A DNA stretch of 64,000 nucleotides from Chloroflexi bacterium TSY (lineage in GTDB: Bacteria; Chloroflexota; Anaerolineae; Caldilineales; Caldilineaceae), in NCBI GenBank assembly GCA_019217005.1, contig JAHBNG010000028.1, positions 1 through 64,000 of the forward strand, read 5' to 3'. Position numbers and translations under genes: made by a program. A model generated the notes under the pieces. The model was not told where the DNA came from and made no database searches. It was given only the letters and a program-made list of their open reading frames with translations. Each line of letters begins with the position of its first letter. The stretch's first letter is position 1. Below, piece after piece: positions 56,518 through 64,000 of this stretch.

Positions 56518-58726
56518 ACTCATTTCTAGCACCTTTCTTTGCTGGTTGATGGGTTTTGCTATCTTCATTTTACCAGCAAAGAAAGGTGCTTTTTCCTTTT
56601 TTCTAACCCCGAATTCAGGTTAATCAGCAAGAGCGAAACATGGAAAATTGTGCGCCTTTCTGAGACGAACCAAAGCCTTGACTGGAGCGAAGACGCGTTG
56701 AATCGAGTCTGGCAGTGGACCCAAGGTCATCCCTATTTTACCCAGCTACTTTGCAGCGAAATTTGGGAAGCAGCCTACGATGATAAACCAACCAAAGCGC
56801 CTACTGTGATGGGCGATGATGTTGAGGATGCCGTGGCAGATGCGCTAGAACAGGGAGCCAACGCTTTTCAGTGGATCTGGAATGGTCTGCCCTCAGCCGA
56901 ACGGATTGTTATGGCGGCGATGGCCGAGGAGCGCACCGAAGTCATCAGTCAACACCTGTTAACTGAATTGCTCAACCGTAGTGGTGTGCGGCTGATCTTA
57001 CGCGAGCTCGAGCTAGCCCCAGAGACGTTGGAAAAATGGGATCTATTACGACGAGTAGTGAATGAGAACCAGAGCGACACTGATGATCAGGACGTAAGGT
57101 ATCGTTTTGCAATACCATTACTCAAGCGTTGGGTACAGGAGAATAAGCCATTGCGGCGGGTGAAGGCGGAGTTGGATTCGATTGAGCCGCTGGCCGTGAA
57201 TCTTTATCAGAGTGCTGCAGGCATCTATGCCTTGAATGATTTAGATGGTGCAGAAGGACTTCTGACCCGTGCATTAGACATAAATCCAAATCATATGCAG
57301 TCTCGTTTGTTGTTGGGACGCGTACAATTGGGCCAAGGAAACCCAAATGCCGCCGTTACAACGTTAGAACCGGTCTACGAATTTGATCCGTTCATGGGAA
57401 GACATGATCTTGTGGCAGCCTTACTGGCACGAGCGGAGAGTGAGGCCGATTCTGACCAACAGATCCTCGCTTATACCCGCATTCTGGAAATTGAACCGGA
57501 CCAACCTGTCGCAAAGAAAGCTTGGACCACCATTTGGACACAGAAGGCGGAAGAGGCCCTCAAGACCGAAGAGTATACAATCGCTCTGGACGCCTACCAG
57601 CAGATGGACGATGAAGAGGCCGTCAATCGTGTGTTGACCTTACAAAGCAAAGCACAATTAACCCATTTTGTGCATACTGCTGAAGAACACGAAAAAGCAG
57701 AACAGTGGTCCGAGGCAGTTGATATCTACACCCAGCTGTTGACCGAATTTCCCGATGAAGAGGATTTGCAACAACGGTTGGCAAGAGCAACAGAAGAATC
57801 GGATCTGGCCACGCTCTATACGCAAGCATTGGGCTTAATCCAAGAAAAGAAGATGGACGCTGTGGCAACTCTACTGGCCCAAGTGATCGGCCGCCGCCCT
57901 GACTACAAAGAGAGCGCCCGCTATCTGCTAATTTCACTCCATGGTGACGATGTAATGGCCTTGAAAGAAAATCTTGCTGCGCTGACAAGGCAAAAAGATA
58001 GATTACAGCAGAAACTGGACGCAGTTGCAACCACAAGCAATGTTCTTGCTGCCAAACGAAAAACAGCTTTCTGGAACCCGATAAATTATTTGCGTCTCTT
58101 TTGGTGGATGCTGATCAGACCAAAGTCGTTCAAGAATTTCCGAGCAGCGTTAAATACTGGTCAGACCGAACAACTAACGTATCTGGCCGCCTGGACGAGT
58201 AGCACGTTGAGTTGGGGTGCATTGAGTTGTTACGCAGCTTGGGGTGTAGCACAAGGTTCGTTACTCCAAACTAGCCCTGTGATCGTCTATGCTATATATG
58301 TGATCATGATTTTGGCCTGGTTCCTCACCGGGCGGTATGGTCATTTAAAGGAAAGTGACACAGCGGGTGCTCTTGGGATCGCTATTGTCTTCGTGGTCAC
58401 TGTTGCTTATGCTCTCTCATCTGCTAATACAGGGACGATTGCCTTTGCTTGTGCAGGTGTAATCGCTAATGTAAGTGCAGGTGTAATCGCTAATGCAGGT
58501 GCAGATAAAAGTGTCTATTGGAAAACTGATACGGGTGCCGGCGCGTTTGCAAAGATAGGCGCAAGTATTTTTACAATTGCAATCCCTGCCCTGGTTGTGA
58601 CCGCAGGGGGAGTTAATATTGTTACTGGCATTGTGGCTGCGTTTGTTGCTCTTTTGACTGTTTTTGGTGTTAGTCGTTGGTTAACTAGTCGCGTTTATTA
58701 GATGTGAGCCATGAGGAGAAAGTGTG

Positions 58727-60034
58727 ATGCGCATAAACCCCTTCGTCTATGGAAGAATAGTTAAACCAGCGGAATTTCACGGCCGTAAGCGGGCGTTCCG
58801 GCGTATCATAGGGAGGTTGAATCGAGGCGAATCAACCGCGATTGTGGGACAACCCCATACAGGCAAAACATCGCTACTCAATGTCGTGATGGATGATGGT
58901 ATCCGACGCGAAATAACAATTTCTCCGTTCGAACAGACGATTCTGCGTTATATCGATTCCCACATGTTGGCTCATGAGTTCACTCAAAACCAATTTTGGG
59001 ATCATGTGCTGGAACCCGTTTCGCTGCAAATTCAGGATGAGAACGTGCAAGATCTCTATGCCATCGCCAAAGAGAATCATTTTGGTGCATTTACGTTGGA
59101 AAAGCTTTTCAGCGGGATGCATGATGCAGGCTGGAAGGTCGGTCTATTGCTAGACGAGTTCGAGGCCATTCTCAGCCATCCAATTCTCAACAGTACTGAG
59201 TTCTACGGCAGTCTCCGCTCTTTGGCCTCTCGCTTTGACAGCCTAGCCCTCATCATTGCCACCCGTCGTTCATTGGACGATCTGAATGTCGAAACCCAAA
59301 AGCTTAATCCTCACGGCTCGCCTTATTTCAACACCTTTACCGAACAGCGGATCGGCGCGTTGCCCCTCAATGCCGCCGAAGCAATCCTCAAACAGGAAGG
59401 CGTCAACTTCAGCAAAAAGGATCGGGAGTTTGTGCTTGCTCTTTCGGGTCGTCACCCTTATCTGCTACAACTCACGGCGGCGCTGCTTTGGGAGCATGAA
59501 GCGGGGTCGACTGACGAAGAAGAGTGGGTGCGCTATGAAAAGGTGGCCAATGAACTTTACGACCAGACCGACGCTCACTTCCACGACACGTGGCGTTCCT
59601 GGTCCAACGCCGAGCGCAAGGTGGTTACGGGAATTGCCTTAGCTCAGATTCCACGGTTAGTCGAGGGGCACGACTTCAAGTGGCAAGCCTTGATCAATGA
59701 CATTGAAGATTTTTCGCCCGAACTGCGGGGGCTGCAGAAGGATGGCACGGTGGTCGAAACCGAGTATGATGGCACGGTCGGCTGGGCCATTACCCAACAG
59801 GCGTTGCTCTGGTGGCTGGCCGATCTGATCAAGCGGGAAGTGCGGGACGACACCGCTTGGGCACAGTGGCTGGAGGCGCAGGAGTTTGGGGCGATGCTGA
59901 CACAGGAGGAACAAGAGCGTTTCAACAATGCCGCCAAAGTTGTGGGCAAGACCATCGGTCGGGGCGCAACGACGTTGATTGAGGCGTTTGTGAAGGGGAT
60001 TGGTGCTGGTTGGGCGAAGTCGATTGGAGGGTAG
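58727..60034 (+). CDS. STAND/AAA-type NTPase
   Basis: 435-residue ATPase of unknown role. It begins with the FHGRKRAFRRIIGRL segment common to STAND-like ATPases, then Walker A GQPHTGKTS (residues about 41-49), Walker B GLLLDEFEAIL, a sensor ALIIATRR and GRHPYLLQLTAALLWEHE, the counterpart of GHPYFTQLLC in the upstream gene. The C-terminus after about residue 395 is a Gly/Ala-rich amphipathic helix (GATTLIEAFVKGIGAGWAKS), which might insert in a membrane or pair with a partner. ATG at 58727 has GAGGAG 8 nt upstream. It follows the disrupted NTPase by 25 bp and is probably its operon partner. Confidence 0.8.
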   Translation: MRINPFVYGRIVKPAEFHGRKRAFRRIIGRLNRGESTAIVGQPHTGKTSLLNVVMDDGIRREITISPFEQTILRYIDSHMLAHEFTQNQFWDHVLEPVSLQIQDENVQDLYAIAKENHFGAFTLEKLFSGMHDAGWKVGLLLDEFEAILSHPILNSTEFYGSLRSLASRFDSLALIIATRRSLDDLNVETQKLNPHGSPYFNTFTEQRIGALPLNAAEAILKQEGVNFSKKDREFVLALSGRHPYLLQLTAALLWEHEAGSTDEEEWVRYEKVANELYDQTDAHFHDTWRSWSNAERKVVTGIALAQIPRLVEGHDFKWQALINDIEDFSPELRGLQKDGTVVETEYDGTVGWAITQQALLWWLADLIKREVRDDTAWAQWLEAQEFGAMLTQEEQERFNNAAKVVGKTIGRGATTLIEAFVKGIGAGWAKSIGG

Positions 60035-60035
60035 T

Positions 60036-61754
60036 TTAGACTGCCAGAACCACTTCCGCCTTGGGTCCAACGAAGACGATTAGCCAGGCACGCAAGTCGG
60101 GCAGGTTGCGCAACTTCTCATGCTGTAAGTAATCCTGCATTTGGGCCAACCCATTGGTTTTGACATCCTCTAAATCCTCCGATTCAGCCAGTTTGAGATA
60201 CTTTAGCTCGAAAGCGAATTGATAGTTGGGATCAATGGGTGGACGGCGCGTCAGCAGTAAATCGACATAGCGTCGGTCTGTTTCATATTCGCTGTGGATG
60301 GTGTAGATCTGGGTGGAGTAGAGGAGTGAGGCAAAGACCGCTTTGACATATTTTTCGTCAAAACCTACGGCGTCGCGGTTGGAGAGTTGCAACAAAATCG
60401 ATTCAACGGCTTCAATGAGGGGTGCGATCTCATTTTCCTGGGCCAACTTGAGCACTCGGTCATAGATGCGTAGATCATCGGCGCGTAGGGCGGCTTGCTG
60501 GAGGACGATTTGCTGAAAGTAGGTGAAGTAGAGCTGGGTGATCACAAAATTGGGCGGCTCGAAGATAAAGCGCGAGAGTTGAGATTCTTTGATGGTGATG
60601 ATGCCTAGATAGAAGAGTAGGCTGATCAGGTCATCGCGTGTGAACTCTCTCTCAAAGTTAAATTGGCGCGTCAACTGGGCGGCGATCTGCTCCTCGGTAA
60701 TCAGTTCATTCAGGACGGCCAGATTCTGGATCTCTTGCCCATCCACGCGGAAGGTTTGGCGCAATTTTCCATAATCGCTGGCGATATTGGTGTCTAGTAA
60801 TTCCGCTGGATAGGCGCCGTATCTGCCAAGCTCTTTGACAAAGTAAAGCACCATATCAGGGTTATAAAGACGTATCTGCTCCTTTCCATTAAAGAGGTAT
60901 CCATTATACCACTGGCGTATGTCGGCAATGGTTTGGGGTATGTTATCCTCAGACACGTTGACACCACGTAAAATTATTGCAACTTCGTCCTCAGTAAATC
61001 CCATCATGTTGTGAAATTGACTATCCAAACTCAGATGCGTACCGATATTAAAACCACTGGTCAAACTATCGAGCGTGAGTGGAGAAACCCCTGTAATAAA
61101 GATGCGATCGACGATGCCGGAGCCCGTGGCGGCCTTAATGCTTTCATAGAATTTACACACAAAGCCATTACGACTGACAATTTCCTTGAATTCCTCCAAT
61201 CGAAAAGCGACCAACTCATTGGCAAAATGATCGTACTCATCAATCAATACAAAAATCTTGTGGTCGGTCTCCTTTTCGAATTGGCGTCGTTCCAGTCGTT
61301 CCATAAGTCGGCTGAACACGTCGGTTGGAGTATCCCCAGTCAAAATATACTCATCGTCGTCCGATGCAAAGCAGAACCGATAGGTACTCAAGAAGAGACT
61401 AATGCCAAATTTTACGTTTCTCAAAAATGCTTGAAAGGTGCATTTTCTGGTCTGTGTATCAATCTGGCTAAAATCGAATTTCAATACCAGGTATTGATTG
61501 GCAAGTGGGGTGGGCTGTGTACCGATTGCATAAGCGCCAAAAATCTCTGTAAAACTGCCGGCATATTCCAGCCCATAGTAGCATTGAAGGATTGAAATAA
61601 AGAGGCTCTTGCCAAAGCGCCGCGGACGTAGAAAGAAAAGATATCGTTCAGCAAGTTGCTCAAGTTGCGCAATGTATAATGTCCGATCCACGAAGTAGTA
61701 GTCGTTGCGTCCCAATTGTTCAAAATTGCTGATACCATAAGGTAGTTTGAGCAT
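60036..61754 (-). CDS. AAA-ATPase-like / PD-(D/E)XK nuclease-like protein (DUF1703)
   Basis: 572-residue member of the AAA-ATPase_like family (Pfam PF09820 with C-terminal DUF1703). N-terminal LPYGISNFEQLGRNDYYFVD leads into the Walker A-like RPRRFGKSL, then FVLIDEYDHFAN (Walker B). The C-terminal domain carries the PD-(D/E)XK-like motif RRYVDLLLTRRP ... FAFELKYLK (Asp...Glu-x-Lys). These genes are abundant, often multicopy, in Bacteroidetes and Chloroflexota; function is unknown, with mobile-element or defence roles suggested. It is convergent with the NTPase gene, stops 1 bp apart. The spacer 61755-61983 shows only a small palindrome (AACTTCCTGGAAGTT). Confidence 0.9.
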   Translation of the reverse strand: MLKLPYGISNFEQLGRNDYYFVDRTLYIAQLEQLAERYLFFLRPRRFGKSLFISILQCYYGLEYAGSFTEIFGAYAIGTQPTPLANQYLVLKFDFSQIDTQTRKCTFQAFLRNVKFGISLFLSTYRFCFASDDDEYILTGDTPTDVFSRLMERLERRQFEKETDHKIFVLIDEYDHFANELVAFRLEEFKEIVSRNGFVCKFYESIKAATGSGIVDRIFITGVSPLTLDSLTSGFNIGTHLSLDSQFHNMMGFTEDEVAIILRGVNVSEDNIPQTIADIRQWYNGYLFNGKEQIRLYNPDMVLYFVKELGRYGAYPAELLDTNIASDYGKLRQTFRVDGQEIQNLAVLNELITEEQIAAQLTRQFNFEREFTRDDLISLLFYLGIITIKESQLSRFIFEPPNFVITQLYFTYFQQIVLQQAALRADDLRIYDRVLKLAQENEIAPLIEAVESILLQLSNRDAVGFDEKYVKAVFASLLYSTQIYTIHSEYETDRRYVDLLLTRRPPIDPNYQFAFELKYLKLAESEDLEDVKTNGLAQMQDYLQHEKLRNLPDLRAWLIVFVGPKAEVVLAV

Positions 61755-61983
61755 AAGATTTCCAACCGTTTAACTGAGCGACCTTGCTGTCCGATGTGCA
61801 GCAACTATCACGCTGTGGCACTGATTTGATTATACTATTAGAAACTTGCCGCACAAATATTTTCGGCTCTTCAGGAACTCAGGAGGTTGACAAAGAAGCA
61901 CCACCAACTTCCTGGAAGTTCAACCCCCTATATTCCGGAAGAACCATATTTTCTCAACTGGTACCACGCACTACGCACTACGC

Positions 61984-64000
61984 CTACAACAACCCCAATA
62001 CTTGCGCCCGATGCGTCGCCTCAGTACGGTTGCGGACGCCTAGCTTGCCAAAGATATTGTTGGTGTGCTTGGCGATTGTGCCTGTGGCAAGGATCAGCTG
62101 ATCGGCAATCTCGGGATTGGAGAGACCATCTGCCATCATGTGGAGCACTTCTAGTTCGCGATTTGTGAGGGGTTCGATGAGCGGCTGGGCGGCAGCACCG
62201 ACCGTGGGAAGGAACGAGGCCTGGAGCTGCCCCACAAACGTCCGTGTGCGGTCGTGTTCCAATGCCTTGCGGAGGAGAGGCACCATCTGTGGTCCCTCAA
62301 CGATGAAGGGAGCAATGATCTCTTCAGGTTCTGCCAGGTCGAGCGCCTGATTGAGTACTGTAAGTGCTTGTTCGGTCTGAGAGTCTTCTTGATACACACG
62401 GGCCAGCAAGATGTTCACCTCGATCAAGTTTTCGGTCCAGCCCTCTTGTTGGGCTATCTCTCGCAGTGCTTCGAGGCGGTCAATTGTGGCTGGGTCGCCT
62501 GTGACAAGCAGATAGCGAGCATGGGTGATATCCATTCGATGGTGCTGGTAGCGTGGAATCGATTTGGCCAGAGTTTGGTAGGTCGCGGCCCATGTTGCGA
62601 CCTTTTTAGGTTCACCTTGCAAGAGAAACTGTTTTGCTTTGAAGGCGGCTGCAAATGCTTGTTGCTGCTCCGAATTGTATTTGCGAACTGATTCATCGAT
62701 CTGTTTGATCAGCCTTGCAATCGTTGACCAGTTTCCTTGCAGTTGTTGCAATTCCGCCTGAATCATCAATCCATACTGAAGGACTGGCGGACTGCTGCGG
62801 CCAAAAGAAAGCCCTCGCTGAACATTGTCGGTTGCTTGAACCAGCAAATTTTGCAGATATTGAACGCGCGCCAAACAGATATAGATATAACCCAAGGATG
62901 GAGAGTCATTAAATTGATTTGTTGAATAACGCTGTAAGACTTTCTGAAACAGTGCTTCGGCTGTTGATAATTCGCCAGCCATTGCATATGTTTCTGCCAG
63001 ATCAACGTGGGAAAAGAGCCAGATGGATATCTGGTCTGTCTGCTCTGAGGACTCTGCTGCCTTGTGTAGGTATTCTTTTGCCGCCGCGATGTTGCCATTC
63101 AGGCGATGCATATACCCATATAGCTGCTGGGAGATGGCACGAGTTGTTGGCGTCAATGTTTCGGCGCTCGAGTCGAACTTCTCTAACATATCCATGGCCT
63201 GCGCCATTTGACCTTGGTTCAGGGCAACTTCGGCTTCTAGAACAGTCAACTCATTCTCAATTTCGGGCGTTGCGCTCAAATCGATCTGATCGGATGCCCA
63301 GGCTTTGCGCAATCCCTGCGTCAATTCGTGCAAAGGCTCGCGTTGCCCCGACAACAGTTGCGCCCATCCCGCAGAGATAGCAAGGGATGGCAATCCATAG
63401 AGCAACTCTTTAGGTAGTTCGTTGCACCAGCGCAAGAAGGTCTGTGGTCGGCTTTCGTGCCATAACATTGTCTGACTGGATTTGTTGATGCAGGCTGCTG
63501 CTTCTTCATATTGCCGCGACGCCAAGGCGTGTTCAATTGCTTCATCAGTTTGCCCCCGGTCAATAAACCACCGATACGCACGCTGGTGGTAAACTGACAC
63601 ATCTTCTTGATTGGAAGATTCTTGGGCAGAGTTGCGCAAATGAGCCCGTAGCGATTCGGCAAAAAGTGGATGATATCGATACCATTGACGTTGATTATCC
63701 AGAGGAACGAGGAAAAGATTTCGTTTTTCCATTTGCTCGAGCAGGGAATGGCTATCGCTGCGTCCCGTGACTGCTTCGCATAGCGATGGAGATAGCCGTC
63801 GCAGGATCGATGTCTGGAGCAGAAAATCACGTATATCTTTTGGTTGCTTTTCTAATACTTCTTCGATGAGATAGTCCAATACATGACGATCGCTCCCTGT
63901 AAATTGACTCAACAATTCCGCTGGATTCTCAGACGTCTGAAGCGACATCGAAGCCAATTGCAAACCGGCGATCCAACCTTCTGTACGTTCGGTCAGTTGC
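61984..64000 (-). CDS. MalT-like LuxR-family transcriptional regulator (5' end beyond window)
   Basis: The C-terminal 670 or so residues of a large ATP-dependent LuxR regulator (MalT/LAL type). The frame continues past 64000 (…TERTEGWIAGLQLASMSLQ…), so the N-terminal NTPase lies outside. Visible are the winged-helix region (ETSILRRLSPSLCEAVTG-like, YRYHPLFAESLRAHL), TPR-like sensor repeats (about 30 to 570) and the C-terminal LuxR helix-turn-helix (LTNRELEVLHMMADGLSNPE, ATGTIAKHTNNIFGKLGVRN). Such proteins bind an inducer and ATP, then activate nearby genes; its target may be the adjacent operons but this is not shown. Confidence 0.93.
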   Translation of the reverse strand, partial: QLTERTEGWIAGLQLASMSLQTSENPAELLSQFTGSDRHVLDYLIEEVLEKQPKDIRDFLLQTSILRRLSPSLCEAVTGRSDSHSLLEQMEKRNLFLVPLDNQRQWYRYHPLFAESLRAHLRNSAQESSNQEDVSVYHQRAYRWFIDRGQTDEAIEHALASRQYEEAAACINKSSQTMLWHESRPQTFLRWCNELPKELLYGLPSLAISAGWAQLLSGQREPLHELTQGLRKAWASDQIDLSATPEIENELTVLEAEVALNQGQMAQAMDMLEKFDSSAETLTPTTRAISQQLYGYMHRLNGNIAAAKEYLHKAAESSEQTDQISIWLFSHVDLAETYAMAGELSTAEALFQKVLQRYSTNQFNDSPSLGYIYICLARVQYLQNLLVQATDNVQRGLSFGRSSPPVLQYGLMIQAELQQLQGNWSTIARLIKQIDESVRKYNSEQQQAFAAAFKAKQFLLQGEPKKVATWAATYQTLAKSIPRYQHHRMDITHARYLLVTGDPATIDRLEALREIAQQEGWTENLIEVNILLARVYQEDSQTEQALTVLNQALDLAEPEEIIAPFIVEGPQMVPLLRKALEHDRTRTFVGQLQASFLPTVGAAAQPLIEPLTNRELEVLHMMADGLSNPEIADQLILATGTIAKHTNNIFGKLGVRNRTEATHRAQVLGLL

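Larger units (their letters stand above)
55399..56620 (-). mobile_element. IS982-family insertion sequence carrying element A
   Basis: 1222-bp element with inverted ends ACCTGAATTCGGGGTT / AACCCCGAATTCAGGT and 6-bp target duplications TAATCA (55393-55398, 56621-56626). It contains the transposase gene and element A copy 5. Without the 218-bp element A and its 2-bp repeat it would be about 1.0 kb, the usual IS982 size. Confidence 0.93.
54798..58701 (+). pseudogene. STAND-like NTPase with TPRs and membrane helices, split by IS982
   Basis: One gene interrupted at 55399-56620. Removing the IS and one TAATCA copy rejoins the frame exactly (…DQVTL-ISKSETWKIVRL…) to give 891 residues. N-terminal ATPase: Walker A GQRRIGKTS (46-54), Walker B LVLLFDEFDVL, then the GHPYFTQLLCSEIW motif typical of AAA_16/STAND ATPases fused to sensors. 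A winged-helix-like part, TPR repeats (LLTRALDINPNHMQSRLLLG and following) and, near the C-terminus, several membrane segments (ALSCYAAWGVAQG; VIVYAIYVIMILAWFLTG; IAIVFVVTVAYALSS and more) follow. No catalytic effector domain is recognisable. A second NTPase gene follows after 25 bp. Confidence 0.85.

Overview
The window is a chromosomal stretch of a bacterium, most likely a filamentous or otherwise large-genome member of the Chloroflexota (Anaerolineae/Caldilineae/Ardenticatenia side). This is inferred from the mix of SpoVS, RicT, RNase Y, MalT-like LuxR regulators, STAND-type ATPases and WD40 fragments, together with a heavy load of small intergenic repeats. No rRNA is present, so the assignment rests on gene content only.

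Layout. 1-7.5 kb is the translation/transcription core: an HpcH-type aldolase, then tRNA-Thr, tRNA-Tyr, tRNA-Thr, tuf, tRNA-Trp, secE, nusG, rplK, rplA, rplJ and rplL. This is the classical tufB-secE-nusG-rplKAJL order, but without tRNA-Gly and without rpoBC downstream. 7.5-10 kb holds two decayed insertion sequences. 10.5-21.5 kb carries housekeeping genes: a lipoprotein binding protein, holB, ricT, spoVS, rny, recA and dnaA, separated by long repeat-filled spacers. 23-36 kb carries a GH127 arabinofuranosidase-like enzyme, an M23/membrane/LysM envelope cluster, an S33 peptidase, a DapA-family lyase with a sulfatase, and a zinc-ribbon/TPR protein. 36.7-42.2 kb is an acyl-CoA cluster (acyl-CoA dehydrogenase, acyl-CoA carboxylase beta, biotin carboxylase, biotin carrier, MaoC hydratase) resembling leucine/isovalerate degradation. 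42-46.9 kb has an SDR, Tag, an M23 peptidase, an ECF sigma factor and a WD40 remnant. 47-53.7 kb is a minus-strand run of an ABC exporter (ATPase + FtsX/MacB permease), a GT4 glycosyltransferase and a heparinase-like protein, probably for surface polysaccharide. 54.8-64 kb is an ATPase-rich region: a STAND-like NTPase with TPRs and membrane segments interrupted by an IS982 element, a second NTPase, an AAA/PD-(D/E)XK protein and a MalT-like LuxR regulator running off the end.

The most striking content is the repeat ecology. A 218-bp element (A) occurs five times, each copy exactly 218 bp once nested DNA is removed and each flanked by a 2-bp direct repeat. A 155-156-bp element (B) occurs four times, each with perfect 8-bp target duplications, and its ends resemble those of the decayed IS at 8341-9973. 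B is nested in A at 36.3 kb. Another A copy sits in the IS982 element, where it supplies the transposase start codon, and that IS982 element in turn splits the NTPase gene; removing IS plus one duplication restores the reading frame. Further families (C, D, E, F/G, H, I) fill most intergenic space; family E has a conserved core between locus-specific stems.

Five host genes are each broken by an apparent single-base indel in a short run of identical bases, and restoring one base gives family-typical lengths where a usual length is known. Consensus error or recent decay should be considered before calling them pseudogenes.
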